Part shown: in pieces, positions 23,611 to 34,673 of the stretch
How positions within the stretch are numbered: the first letter of the stretch is position 1
How the letters are laid out: every line of letters starts with the position of its first letter
Assembly (NCBI GenBank): GCA_036924085.1
Contig: JAVGWX010000013.1
Coordinates: 60,108,390-60,172,389 of the forward strand
DNA: 64,000 nucleotides
Direction: 5' to 3'
Origin: Ariolimax columbianus
Lineage: Eukaryota > Mollusca > Gastropoda > Stylommatophora > Arionidae
Program-made: the position numbers and the translations under genes
Notes under the pieces: model-generated
Told to the model about the DNA's origin: nothing
Database searches by the model: none
Seen by the model: only the letters and a program-made list of their open reading frames with translations

Positions 23611-26600
23611 CTTCTTCTTCTTCTTCTTCGTACGCAGTCAGACAGTAACCATTATTTTTTCGAAAAAAGCGGCGGTCATCCTGAGGCTGTCGACACTGCC
23701 ATAGAGCTTGTCTTGCAGTTCCTCTGGTGATGGCCACATCTGCTCTCTCTGATCCTCGTATGTCGGGCAGTTCTGCAGCAGATGTTCAGCGGTCATTTTA
23801 CCGGTACCGCACGGGCATTCGTCGGTACCACCTATCTTCAATTTGTTGAATAGGTGGTACCTCAGTCTATTGTGGCCAGTGCGAAGTCTGAAGACAACGA
23901 CCTGCTCTCTTCTGTTCAACTGGTAATAGGCATCGTTTTTGGTGTAGCCGGTATGTTCGGTTTCACATTTAGTCATGTATCTGGCTTTAAAAAGCCGTTT
24001 TGACTCTTCGTACGTCATACTAGTATCTGTTTGTGGTAGTCTTGCACCTTCTTTTGCCAGTCTGTCTGCCTCCTCGTTGCCTTGGATGTTGCAGTGTGAT
24101 GGGACCCACTGTACCACTACCCATTTTGGTGCGGACTGCTGGCATAGTTGACAGAGTGCTGTTCTTAAGTCATTAAGCTCAGTGTTTTTCTGGCTTTTTA
24201 GCGCTGTGACTACGGCCAGAGCATCTGTAAGCAGGACTGTATGGCTTTCATTTTCTTTATGTGTCACCATTTCTTCCACTGCCGCCCTCAGTGCCTCTGC
24301 CTCCGCTTTGAAATTGCTTGTGTACTTACCAGTAGCGAATGACAGTGTTATTTTTCTGCCATTTGGTAGGTTCAGGAATGCTCCTGCCCCTCCGTTCTGT
24401 GTAGTGTTTGTTACAGAACCGTCGGTGTATGCATGGGTCCAGTCCATGCTTGGGTAGCTTTTCGATATAAAGCTTAGGGTAGTATCTCTCCTTTCTTTTT
24501 CAGTCTGGCAGTTTTTGTTTCCAATACCTGGTATATTTTCTACCACCTCTGGAAATATATCCTGCCTCCAGGTAGGTTTTCGTACAGTAGTGTTGGGTTT
24601 TGGTGTTGTTAGTGCGTTTATGGGATCTTCGTGCATCTTTGCTTTGGCTATTTCTGCAAAGTTTCTCCGCTTTAGTTTCCCATTTCCCAAATTGTTTAGT
24701 CTCTGGTGCATTGGATGGTCAGTCAGTCTTCGGAGTTTCTCTGACTGCAGCTGGGCTCTGCAGTCTCTTCTATCGGTCATGGATTGCAGTTTTGAAATCA
24801 TTTCAAGTTCTACAATTGGCGTTGACTTCATGCCTCCTGTTATAGCTCTCATGGCTTGGTTTTGAAGTTTGCTAACTTTATCGAAGTTCGCCTTTACTGC
24901 TGTTGTCCATGCCGCAATGCCATACTCGAGAACTGGTCTCACTCTTCCAGTGTACAGTTTCTTTAGTATACTTTCGTCTGCTCCCCAGCTTGTGCCAGCA
25001 AGTTTCCTCATGATTGCCATTCTTTCTCTGGCTCTCATTCGGTTTCTCTCGATCTGACTTTTCCATGTCATGCGCCGATCAAATGTGACTCCCAGAAAGT
25101 TTGGGTTGTCGTTTGGCTGCAGGAATTTGCCATTTAAACTTAATTTGGTATTTTGGGGTTTGATGGAAAGCGAGAATATTGTACATGTGGTTTTCTCCTC
25201 GTTTATTTTGACCAGCCATGAGTTCGCCCACTCTTCCAGCTATGTTAGGGCCTGCTGCATCCGATTTCTTGCTATGGTGAGATTCTTTTCAGAGGTCCAC
25301 ATAGCCAGATCGTCTGCAAACATTGAGCTATGGACTCTTCTTGGTATATTCTCTGTAATGTCGTTTATATACACCAGGAAGCGTGTGTGTGACAGTACTC
25401 CCCCTTGTGGTACTCCCTGCTCGAGTGTCACCTTTTTGCTCATCTGCCCTTGTACTTGGACTCTGGCCGTTCTGTTTTTGAGGTAGTGGTTGATCCACTT
25501 GTACATTTTCCCACAAACATCACTTCTTCTTAGCTTGACTCTATGTCCATCTTTCCAGACTTTGTCAAATGCCTTTTCCAGGTCCACCTACACCGCTACT
25601 GTGTGTTTCTGTGCCTGGTAGGCATCTTCTATTTCCTGGGCTATGAGGATGACCTGGTCCTCAGTGGATATGTGCTGTCTAAAGCCGGCTTGCTGTGGAA
25701 TTAGTATTCGTTTTTCTTCCAGATGCCACATCAGTCTGGTGTTTATTATACGTTCCATCAGCTTGCCGACACAGCTCAGTAGGCTGATAGGCCTGTATCC
25801 ATTTTGACCTGTTTTGTCATTTCCTGTTTTTGGTACTGGTACAAGTACTGCGTCTTTCCATGCCTGGGGTACACGTCCCCTTTTCCAGCTTTGGTTCAGG
25901 ACCGATAGCAGTTTCCTCTTCGCTGTTTGGCCCAGCCCCATCAGCATTTCGTTTGTTATCCCGTCTTTTCCGGGAGATTTCCTTTTCTTTAATGTTCTCA
26001 TGGCCTCTTCCATTTCGTTCATTGTTAATTTGGCCATCATATGCTCTTCAGGAGCCGTATTCATGTTTTCGTGTCCCTTTAGCTCTTCGCTAATGTCTGT
26101 ATGCTTATCTGCAGGGACCTCGATGTGGTTTGCTCTGGCATAGTGATTGACAAAAGCGTTTGCGGCTTTCTTACCAGTGAGCAAGTTTTCGCCCTGCTTG
26201 ATGGTAATTTGTTTGTTTGACGGGGTTTCGTCGTTCATGGCTCTGACTAGCTTCCATAGCTTGTTCCCTTCTTTGTCCAGGTTGAGGCTTTCCGTTTTGT
26301 TTTTCCAGCTCTCTCTTGCTGGTTGGTTAAGAGTGTATTTGTATTTCGCCGTGGCGGCTTTGAGGGCGATGTTTGCCTCCATAGATTGTTCTCGCTCTGC
26401 CATGTTCCTAGCATCTTCCGCTTTCTGCAACTCATCATTCCAATAGGGCTTATAGTTTTTCCTAGCCCCTCTTGGGATGGTTTCAGTGGCAGCTTGCATT
26501 ATTGCCTTGCTTAGGCTTTCCACCATGGGCTTCATTTTGTTGTTTCGTGTGTTGATGGTTTCATACAGCCCATCTGTGAGGATTGCAAATCTGTCCCAGT

Positions 26601-26942
26601 CGGCTCGTTTGTAATTCCAACGTGGGAGCGGTTTTGTTTCCTGTGGGCCTACTTCCATATCAATGTCTAGCCTGATCGGCCTGTGGTCGCTACCTGCCAG
26701 TTGGTTTAGCACCTGGCGGTCTATTTTATTGTGTATGTCCTGTGTGGAGAAGGCCAAATCTGGAGTCGAGGTGGTGTTCTAGAATAGAAACTAGGGCTAT
26801 CCTCCGGCCTATTGATTAGGGAGAGATTTGTATCTATCTCCCAATCTTCCACTTCGTCACCTCTGCTGTCTGTGTCAGAGTATCCCCATCTCTCCGAGTG
26901 GCTGTTGAAATCTCCAACTACTATGCAGTTGGAGTCTTTGAC
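23611..26942 (-). mobile_element. I-like LINE with RT and RNase H, 5'-truncated, nearly intact
   Basis: This is the best-preserved LINE in the window. The (TTC)n at 23611-23630 is the 3' (GAA)n tail. The minus strand reads one frame for almost 3.1 kb: EN C-terminus (S-D-H-R-P-I at about 26685), K-S-P-G-K-D-G-I (about 25975), RT Y-R-P-I-S-L-L-S-C-V-G-K-L, V-D-L-E-K-A-F-D-K-V-W (25587), Q-G-V-P-Q-G-G-V-L-S and F-A-D-D-L-A at 25325. RNase H follows with Y-T-D-G-S, A-E-A-E-A-L, L-T-D-A and S-H-C-N-I-Q-G-N-E-E-A-D (24440-24060), then C-P-C-G-T-G with H-L-L-Q-N-C. Breaks seen are in-frame TAG codons at 25588-25590 and 25240-25242, and small indels in EN near 26770. Flanked by a perfect 15-bp duplication. 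RNase H after RT places it in the I group. Confidence 0.92.
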
Positions 26943-26957
26943 TTGGTGGCAATATTT
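26943..26957. repeat. Target-site duplication, 5' side of LINE
   Basis: The second copy of the 15-bp TTGGTGGCAATATTT sequence at 23596. It abuts the truncation point in the endonuclease domain. Confidence 0.92.
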
Positions 26958-27059
26958 GATTTTTCACAAGTGACAAGAGCTCAGTAGAAATGAGATTTGG
27001 GCTAGTTCATCAATTGCACCGATAACTCCCTCCCCCACACATGTGATATAGATGCGCCC

Positions 27060-27310
27060 TTAATCTCATTTCTCTTTCATCCTCTAGCTCTCCATTTCTC
27101 TGTCATCCTCTAGCTCTCCATTTCTGTTTCGTCCTCTAGCTCTCCATTTCTCTTTCATCATCTGGCTCTAAATTTCTCTTTCATCCTCTAGCTCTCCATT
27201 TATGTTTCATCCTCTAGCTCTCAATTTCTCTTTCATCCTCTAGCTTTCCATGTCTCCTTCATCCTCTAGCTCTCCATTTATCTGTCATCCTCTAGCTCTC
27301 TATTTCTAGT
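27060..27310. repeat. 26-bp pyrimidine-rich minisatellite
   Basis: CTCTCCATTTCTCTTTCATC plus CTCTAG recurs about nine times with substitutions in the CTCTTT/CTGTTT/TATGTT portion. Confidence 0.88.
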
Positions 27311-27925
27311 TTTCTAAGATATCCACACAATTTCACAAATGGGTTACGTTCATTCTGGGAAGTTAACGGCGGGAAGAAGAAGCGTGGCACCAGCCACCAT
27401 ATATCAGACCCTTGAAATGTGAGGTCGCTAACACTCCACACCCCTACCGCAGTAATGATGTGTGTTACTTTGACTTTGATTGTTCAACCCTTCCTCCAAA
27501 AATGTAATATTATTAACTGGTTTAAATATATGTGTTGTGAGGTCTCCACAAATGACTTCTAGAATTATATATACAATAGGAAGGCAACTATGAATGTAGG
27601 TCAACATATCCTCCACCATTACCTAGGTCAAGATCTCTTACACCATTATATAGGTCAACATATCTTACACCATTAAATAGGTTAACATATATTCAACTAT
27701 TTGTGTACTGCATATTTTGATGTCAATAAAATGAGAAATATATTTTAATTTTACAACCTAAACTCAATCTGTTTAAGCTTAGAAAGAAGAATATGTGGTC
27801 TAGTGGCTAAAATGCTGTTTCCCATCACTCAAGTGTGTATTACACATTGGCCATCTTTGTTGTTGTGATGGATGTGTGTACTGTTTTAGTCAACATATTC
27901 ACTAGGTGGTTGACATATTCAAGAG
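27311..27925. other. No gene recognised
   Basis: AT-rich. A short direct repeat around TAGGTCAACATATC occurs at about 27597, 27652 and 27677. No coding motif. Confidence 0.45.
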
Positions 27926-28195
27926 GTGAATGATAGGGAGGACGGTGTGGTAAACTAGTAGGGAGTACTGTTGGATGAGGAATAGGGAGGAGGACCTTGT
28001 TAGTTAGTATTGAGTACCGTTGAATGAGGAGTAAGGAGGACCGTATTAGTTAGTAGGGAGTACAGTTGGATGAGGAGTAGGAAGGAGGACTTTGTTAGTT
28101 AGTAGGGAGTACCGTTGGATGAGGAGTAGGAAGGAGGACTTTGTTAGTTAGTAGGGAGTACCGTTGGATGAGGGGCAGTGAGCAGGACTTTGTTA
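27926..28195. repeat. 49-bp minisatellite
   Basis: GTTAGTTAGTAGGGAGTACC plus GTTGGATGAGGAGTAGGAAG and GAGGACTTT repeat about five times, with 49-bp spacing in the last copies (28094, 28143) and degenerate copies before. It ends just before the LINE remnant that hosts the Polinton. Confidence 0.88.
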
Positions 28196-28346
28196 GTATG
28201 GTGAGAAGAAAAGAATGGATGAGTAGGCGGAGACAGTTGAAAAGTAACAGAGTGGTGAAGGTACAACACTTTAATATCTTGGGAACTGTTAAAACTTGAA
28301 AGAGAGATAGAAATGAAAGTGTAGATGACAAACGTTGTCACATACT
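28196..28346 (+). pseudogene. LINE reverse-transcriptase remnant, left of the Polinton
   Basis: The plus strand reads K-V-Q-H-F-N-I-L-G-T-V then, after one stop, R-D-R-N-E-S. This is the F-x-Y-L-G thumb segment of LINE reverse transcriptases. The matching downstream part lies on the far side of the Polinton at 43505-44004. The last six bases, CATACT, are the duplicated target site. Confidence 0.6.
28341..28346. repeat. Polinton target-site duplication, left
   Basis: CATACT directly precedes the element's first bases AGTAGTATATAG and is repeated exactly at 43499-43504. A 6-bp duplication is the known signature of Polinton integration. Confidence 0.95.
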
Positions 28347-28861
28347 AGTAGTATATAGTGCTCCATTCAACTAGTAAAATGGCGCTCTTTTCCTTTTTAA
28401 TTGTCCTATGATCCACACGCTCAGTGGCGCTTATGTAATATCAAATGATCCATACAGGGATCGGCGTGACCTTGGGTCCAGCCCGCGTCTTCCCCAGATA
28501 CGTAATCGACAACTTCGCGGAGCGAAGTTATCGATTTTTATAATTAATAGGGGTAGCTAATTATTGATTTGTTGTTGTTGTTGTCCTAGCGTATTTACAA
28601 TATATAAACAAGTAGACAAATAAGACGAAACAAAAACATAATGGATATATACAGCTTTTTTTTTTGTGATCAATATCACAATGACTCGCAGTTCATTTCA
28701 AGCATCATTCTAAGTGGCTCAAACCACTCTTTATCAAACTGTTGACATCTGGTTGATACGTCTGTGTAGTTCCTATGGTACTTTCACTCGGCAATGTAGC
28801 TTGTCCACTTTCCGATAAAATGAACGAGTGGAAAGGTGTGATGAAATCTAGGCAAGCTTTC
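28347..28861. repeat. Polinton terminal inverted repeat, left
   Basis: This is the reverse complement of 42973-43498 with scattered substitutions and small indels. Similarity stops at GGCAAGCTTTC (28851-28861). It contains a (GTT)n stretch near 28568, a 31-bp palindrome at 28505-28535 and, antisense, the last roughly 50 codons of the cyclin-like gene found at the other end. Confidence 0.95.
28505..28535. other. Palindrome in the left inverted repeat
   Basis: ATCGACAACTTCGC, a 3-base GGA loop, then GCGAAGTTATCGAT: 14-base arms with one mismatch. The same structure sits at 43311-43341, at matching distance from the other end. It could form a hairpin or be a symmetric protein-binding site. Confidence 0.85.
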
Positions 28862-28920
28862 CCAGTCATCGGGGTGAACACAGTTATTAGAATTAATGTG
28901 TCTTGTATTTTTTTATACAC
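28705..28920 (-). pseudogene. Chimeric ORF: unknown leftward gene fused to cyclin C-terminus at the repeat boundary
   Basis: A 71-codon minus-strand frame begins with sequence from the duplicated leftward ORF (T-L-I-L-I-T-V-F-T-P-M-T-G-K) and crosses the inner boundary of the left inverted repeat at 28861. It then continues with the cyclin-like gene's C-terminal residues (A-C-L-D-F-I-T-P-F-H-S-F...L-S-H-L-E) and stops at the same codon as the right-hand copy at 43129. The fusion is a by-product of the inverted repeat expanding over older coding sequence. There is no reason to think the protein is functional. Confidence 0.7.
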
Positions 28921-29345
28921 TGCTTGCTTTTTTGAAGTTCAACATAAAACAGTTTCGTAGGTAGTCGACATGTGGACCACATAGCCAGGGCATCCCAACT
29001 GTACAGTACATAATATGTACCGGGGTGTAGGTAAATGTAACATTCAAGTGTTGATATGAAGATACCGAAATAAGACATTTCGACGTCCATTATTCGTGTT
29101 GCCTTATATGCTGCAGCAGTTCTCCGTTAGTCTGACCGATTGTTGGTAGTTCTTTCCCAGTCAGAGGGGTGAACACAGTTATTAGAATTAACGTGTCTTT
29201 GTATCTTTTTCCACACGGCTTGCTTTTTTGTAGTTCAACATAAAACAGTTTCGTAGGTAGACGACATTCAGACCACAGCACCAGTCCATCTCAGCTGTAC
29301 AGCACATAGCATGTACCAGGGAGTCGGTAAAAAGTGTAAGGTATC
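28862..29345 (-). pseudogene. Tandemly duplicated leftward ORF of unknown function
   Basis: About 190 bp at 28865-29060 recur at 29157-29343 with about 80% identity. Both encode, leftward, Y-V-L-Y-S followed by C-R-L-P-T-K-L-F-Y-V-E-L-Q-K-S and a basic patch. The right copy then reads T-L-I-L-I-T-V-F-T-P-L-T-G-K and ends after H-I-R-Q-H-E at 29090. It has a stop in the Y-V-L-Y-S segment, while the left copy is frameshifted after K-K-Y-K and truncated by the inverted repeat. I do not recognise the family. It lies just downstream of the polymerase gene and may be a separate small gene. Confidence 0.55.
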
Positions 29346-29434
29346 ATCAGTAGCACTGGAAATATTTAGATAGAGAGTGGAGACGTTGTGACCTCGTCCT
29401 CGTGTACGTGTCTTTTTATTTAGAAATAGGATAG

Positions 29435-32400
29435 CTAGTTTCTGTGTTGTGTATATGTGTAGATACCAGTGTTGTGGACTTTGAATCCGATATTTTTCCC
29501 ACCTTGGCTATGTCGCGTATTTAGGACCTCTAAAAAATTGTCTTTATCTAATTTAGTATAATTTCTATTTAGACCCTTAGTGCTAGATGTGACGTAAGCC
29601 CCGAAACAGTGGTAGGTTTTACTACATAAGGAGATCATCCCAGCTCCCTCGTACTCTAATTTAAACAAACCGGGCGTTCGTATTTCGTACGAGCGAGTTT
29701 CTCTACATTTCTGACAATCAAAAGTCACATTACCCTCACTACTAATAAACGAGTCTTGGTGCTCGGGACAGGTAGCGGCGGGGAACCACTGATCGTACAC
29801 GCTATAAAATTCGGATCGCAGGTTCGGTTTTATCGCGTCCAAAAAAATGGGCGTCGATAACGCTAGATACAGACTGTCTGTATCTGTCTCAAACAACTGA
29901 AAATCGGCTCTATCTATAAATGTATCTAGACATTCATAGTAGAAGCGCAACATCCGAAGTTTGGCGTACTGGTAAACGAAAAAACCTATTTGTAAGAGGA
30001 GATCCCAATTAATTTTCTTTTTACCTAACTCGACTTAAAAAATATCATCTGTTGATAGACTCATTTTTTTTAAGCGGGGGCAGTTTATTAATTTTGACAT
30101 TCCCTCTCCGGTGGTGTACTTTACATCTACGTGTTTTGCCTTATCGGTTAAGGTTTTCCCATACGCAGAATTCCCTAAGAGTTTCATCGTTTCACTAGTA
30201 ATGGAATAAACCTCATCTCGATCACCTTGTCGGCGTGCCTCGGAAACCATATCCCCAAACTCTTTAAAACAAGTCACAGGTGTATATTCAATCACCTGGT
30301 AAATGTTCGTGACTTTCAGCCCCTTGGACAGATACCAACGAAGGAGCGGGGTCGCCAACAAGATTTTACGACCCACATAACTACATATTAACGTTCGTCT
30401 AGGGGTTGTCAAGAGTTTATGCTTCTCGGCATACTCGAGCATGACCGAGTCAAGATCAGTGCGACTGACGTCAACATTTTCAAAGATTGGGGTCATCTCT
30501 GAAAAATGTGACTTTAGGTGGTCGGGGGCGTGAATATCGCATTCTACTAAACCAAATAAACTTTCATCTTCAACAGAAGCCAGGATCTGTTGCTCCGTCA
30601 GGGGATACTTATGTTTGTTATACGAGGGTTTTGGCTGGGAAAAGGTTGCTTTCAGAAAAGTCTTTATACTAGGGTCACACGTTTTGAGTTTTTGCCATTC
30701 ACATTCCCAAATCTCAACCAAAGTAACCTGACACTCGGTCCTTAGGTATTCACTAACTTCATGTGTCTTTTCAGACAACTCAACCAGAGATTTGTTGTTG
30801 ACAGGGTTAGTATCTCGACCTGTGGTTAAGGGACAGTTGGTGTGTCCGTGGAAAAGGCAACCATGAAATTGGTAGACTGTTCGAGATTGTTTGTCCCAAC
30901 CGTCGACTCTAATATGTTTAAGTCCCAAAGCCATCTCGCGACCATTGAACTGGGTCTTCAACCCGATCGTTTTGGTATGGGCTACCCACGTCAACCACTC
31001 GCGACACTGGATGGTATATCTAAGGGGTTTATACTGCCTGAAACCGTCCTCTTTTTTCCGTCTTATAGGAAAATCAGTAGGCATCTTTTGCATTAGTGCC
31101 CACAAATAAAGAGCGTTGGCATCATAGCCCTTAATACTCTGCACAACTTTGGCTGGGTTTCCTTAAACGACAGTCTTACCCTTTTCGTGGTATCTATGAA
31201 AGATAATAGAAGGACCACCGACGATATTTTGCCGAATAGTGGCATGCAAATCTTGTTCTCGTTTCGAACATAACGAGAATATCACATTTGTCGGTAGGGT
31301 GTTAAAAAGATACTTTAAGGTTACACCAGGAACAGAAAGGGCGTCTTTAAACATATCGACCCCTAGACTCCCGTAAAAGAAAACTTATTGTTATAAAGCA
31401 ACTAAGAATGGCACGACATCCTTGTTATTATACCAAACAAGAAAATCGCACAGAGTAGACATTTTCTTTTAAGATCAGACATTTCGTCTAATTTACGTAA
31501 ATCTGTTATATATTCGTAACAGAAAACCCCTTTCGTTTCCTCTACTTTATAGGCCGCGAGGTATTTACTATAACTAAAACCCGGGGCTAAGTAATTGATA
31601 ACATCTAAAAATGTTAATTTGGGGGTCGAAATACACATAAAGTTGTTATTTCTCTTGACTAGGTACTTAAACGCGTTACCCTGTTGGGATTGGAGGAAAT
31701 GTTTGATTAAATATGGTTTAAAACATTTAGGTCGGGTTTCCCCGAGTTGAAACCTAACACCGGGAGTTCGCGTAAATAAGCGTCTAACCTATCAACTAAC
31801 TTTCCTGGTAATTCTGCTAGTTGGTTGTATACTCCGTCAAAATGTTGCCGCAACAAGGCATACGCCTCGTCCGCTATAAGGGTCAGATGGTCGAGCATCT
31901 TATCCACTAACACTTGTGGGTCACCCTCGGTAAAAAAAACAGACGGGGGCTTCCAGACCCGGAACATTGGAAGCTACCGAACAGGACAATGGGACGTGTT
32001 TGGCTGTAAAAGTGGTGACGTTACCCCCAGTTGGCAAATCAGCTTTCGGGAAATAACACTCATAATCATAGGTCGCCCTATAGGGGTAGACCCAAGTTGT
32101 ATCAACCTCTATTCCATGAGCCGCGATCGATTCCCAAATAGTTTCGGGTACTGTATAAACACCACCTTTAAAACATTCTCTAGTAACACCTCCTACACAG
32201 GTTTTCGAGCGCCTATTCATCTCCTTATACAAGTTCCACAACTTCCCACACCTGGAACAGGAAAAGCTGTGGGCGGCTTTATTAATGTCCGATATGAACA
32301 TGAAATGATTGGCGTGGAGCAATAGCCGCAAGGTGTCTTTATAATGAGTACTACCGCGAAGCTTGGGGTAAAGTGTTTCTGATTCGTCGTTTTCAAACAC

Positions 32401-33744
32401 GTCGATGTTCAAACCGAAACACTGTTCTAAGGCGGAAATTTGAGTTAAATAAATCCCGGGGAAGTCGATAAGAGACGCGAGACCCTGGTGTATTTCCCAC
32501 TGAGTGAAAAGTTGCCTCGTTATTTTCCTAATTTCACTAACGGGAACACCCCTAAAGGTTGCTAAACATCTAAAAAAAACAAAATTATCTACATAAGGTT
32601 TTGAGTTTGAGTCGTGTTGCAATGTATTAATGGCGCGATTGTTTGTAATGTAGGGTGGGAGATAAACTAAATAACACCCTATAGGATAGTCTTGGAGGTG
32701 GTATAAATAGAAAGAGGTGGCCGGTAGGGCTTCTACGTAATATTTAGTGTTGGGTCTATTGTGATGGGCAAAGTTAAGTGGGTCATTATCGACTACTTGT
32801 GAAACAAACTTATGAAAATCGTGTAGGTTGTTAATTAAAACAGGTTTGTCTAAGACACCGCTATTATTGTGACTGGCGTGGTAATATCTAAGTGCTCGCG
32901 TATCAATGTGTTTTAACATGGTGTGGTGACTATAATTTATTTTGAAGCGTTTCATTTGCACGTTAAAGATGGGTGTTAGAAACTCGTGCCAATATACCGG
33001 TTGTGTAATGTTTGGTCGATGGAAAAATGTATAAGTTGACATGTGTTTGTTAGTGTGGTGGTGGGTGTGGATCGCCGGCCAGTTATCCGTATAAAGCTGT
33101 CGAACATCAGCAGGGACGTCAGCTAAAGTGTCGAGATCAGAAGTAGGTCTGGGTCGTTTAAAGGTACCCGAATAATTAGCCCCTTGATCGCTTGGTCGTT
33201 TGCGGGAAGAAGAAGAGGTAGAAGAAGAAGAAGGACCGGCTGAAACTGGGACTACAAAGTCTGGGTTGGAAGACCCGGCTGAGGAAGAAGTCGCGTGCTG
33301 CCGCTGCACGTGAAGATGTAAGACATCCAGTCTAGTAAAATTCCCCCCACATATCTGACAACTATACCGGTGGAGGATGTGAGCGACTCGGAAATGTCGA
33401 TTAAGGCTTCTGAGGTGGGTGAAATGTTTTCCACACCTAGTGCAGGTTAGAGCGAGTAAGGTTGTAGAGTGGGTAGGTTGAGTGAAGGGTGCAGCCTGGT
33501 AATGCGGTTGGTTGGGTACAGGTGAAGAGGGTCTAGTAGGTTGGAGGACAGTGTGAGCTGTTTGGTGGAACTTGGTTATGTGGCGCTGCAGGCTGTCGCT
33601 TCTGTTGAAGGCAAACCCCACACACAGTGGGCATGGAAATCGCGGTTCAGCTTGGACGTTCTTTACATGCCGAGTTAGATTTGTGAGCTGCCTGAACCGG
33701 CGCGAACACTGCGCACAACTGTAAAACGTAACCTGAGAAGTCAT
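29435..33744 (-). pseudogene. POLB: Protein-primed family B DNA polymerase with N-terminal C2H2 zinc fingers
   Basis: This is the replicative polymerase of the element. From the start at 33744, four C2H2 fingers come first (C-A-Q-C, C-P-L-C, C-T-R-C and C-Q-I-C, each with an H-x3-5-H/V pair) at residues 8-160, followed by a Ser-rich linker. A Cys-rich segment (C-S-R-C...C-V-G-G) precedes the 3'-5' exonuclease, with Exo I Y-D-Y-E-C-Y-F (about 32075) and Exo II F-N-S-G-K-P-D-L-N (about 31740). The Exo III region is Y-L-A-P-G-F-S-Y (about 31590). Polymerase motifs are A, Y-D-A-N-A-L-Y (31130); B, L-L-G-N-S-A-Y-G-K-T (30180); and C, D-T-D-S (29880). Breaks: frameshifts near the A8 run at 31932-31939, between 31707 and 31638, and near 31400; in-frame stops at 31163-31165 and 30035-30037. 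Length, about 1,430 codons, fits Polintons with extra N-terminal domains. Confidence 0.93.
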
Positions 33745-33863
33745 TCTGTGAAAATAAAAACGAGAGGGAGATGATTAGTCCTCGAAATATTTAAAAAAAT
33801 TGTATATAAAAGTACAAGCTCTTAGATATATAAGTTATTTACACATAAACCCAGTCGCAAGAC
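33745..33863. promoter_or_regulatory. Divergent promoter region between polymerase and Bcl-2-like genes
   Basis: A 119-bp gap separates two divergent start codons. TATATAAA at 33803-33810 lies 53 bp before the rightward ATG and is a good TATA candidate for that gene. An AT-rich AAATATTTAAAAAAA stretch at 33786-33800 could serve the leftward gene. Inferred from sequence only. Confidence 0.5.
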
Positions 33864-34316
33864 ATGGCTAACGGTCAATTTACGTTAGGTTTAATTCAGG
33901 ATGTAAATAACGAGATGTATACGTCAAGAAGTAGAACCAATTTCCACCAGATAACTCGTGGAAACGATCTTTTATTAACGTCACTCTGCACACAGGTCAC
34001 TAAAGATAACGCTATTGACATTTTGAAAGCCGTTAGTGATGAGTTGTTTTCGGATTACACGGTCAACTATGGCCGCTTAATGGTGATGTATACGCAGGTT
34101 TTTCGAATCGGAAAAACCGTGAACGACACGTTATAAAATTCTGACGTGAATGTCCTGAAAATTCAAGAAGACTTTGCTTTAGCTGTAGACAATTACGTCG
34201 ATGTCAAACTCGGCGAGTGGCTTTCCAACACGGGTGGATTTTCTGTATTAGTCAATCACTTTTCAGAACCGTGTCGTCTATACAAAGTCCTACGCGTGTT
34301 GGCCTCGTTTCTATAA
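33864..34316 (+). pseudogene. Bcl-2-like apoptosis regulator homologue, one in-frame stop
   Basis: A 151-codon frame is interrupted only by TAA at codon 91. Residues 58-72 read S-D-E-L-F-S-D-Y-T-V-N-Y-G-R-L, matching the BH1 pattern (E-L-F, acidic, then V-N-x-G-R). Residues 119-132, W-L-S-N-T-G-G-F-S-V-L-V-N-H, match the BH2 pattern (W-hydrophobic-x-x-x-G-G-aromatic). Order and spacing (about 50 residues between the motifs) fit the Bcl-2 fold. No long C-terminal membrane anchor is visible. Viral Bcl-2 homologues block host apoptosis, and I infer a similar ancestral role. It is divergent from and adjacent to the polymerase gene, with a TATA box 53 bp upstream. The assignment rests on motifs, not on a database match. 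Confidence 0.75.
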
Positions 34317-34673
34317 AAGTACTACACAAATAATCTAAGACTAATCACTAGAAGACATACTTTCGTAGCTAGCTTCACCACAGTGTAGGGTCGCTATCAA
34401 CAAACAAGTTATATGTACTTGTATCTGCTCTGAATTCGAAGTAAGCGGTAGTAATGAATATTTATTCTTCATTCAGCAATCTGGAACGATGTGTTTCTAT
34501 AGCTGTATCCGCTCTGAATACCAAGTTTGAGCTATAACCAGTCATCTTTATAACTCACCAAAGAGGTTACACCCGCGTCATTCGCCACCCGCGTTGACAG
34601 TAAAACGGTGAAGCAGTTGCAAACTATATATTATAAAATAACAACAACCGAGAAGCGCCCTTCATTACGAAAC
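34317..34673. promoter_or_regulatory. Intergenic region before the packaging ATPase, TATA-like
   Basis: No ORF. ATATATTATAAAA at 34626-34638 lies about 36-48 bp before the ATPase ATG and could be its TATA element. Two similar blocks, GTATCTGCTCTGAAT (about 34420) and GTATCCGCTCTGAAT (about 34507), are direct repeats. Confidence 0.4.

Noticed and set aside
31825..32325. 166-codon plus-strand frame opposite the polymerase
   Set aside because: Antisense shadow of the polymerase coding region. It contains no motif of its own.
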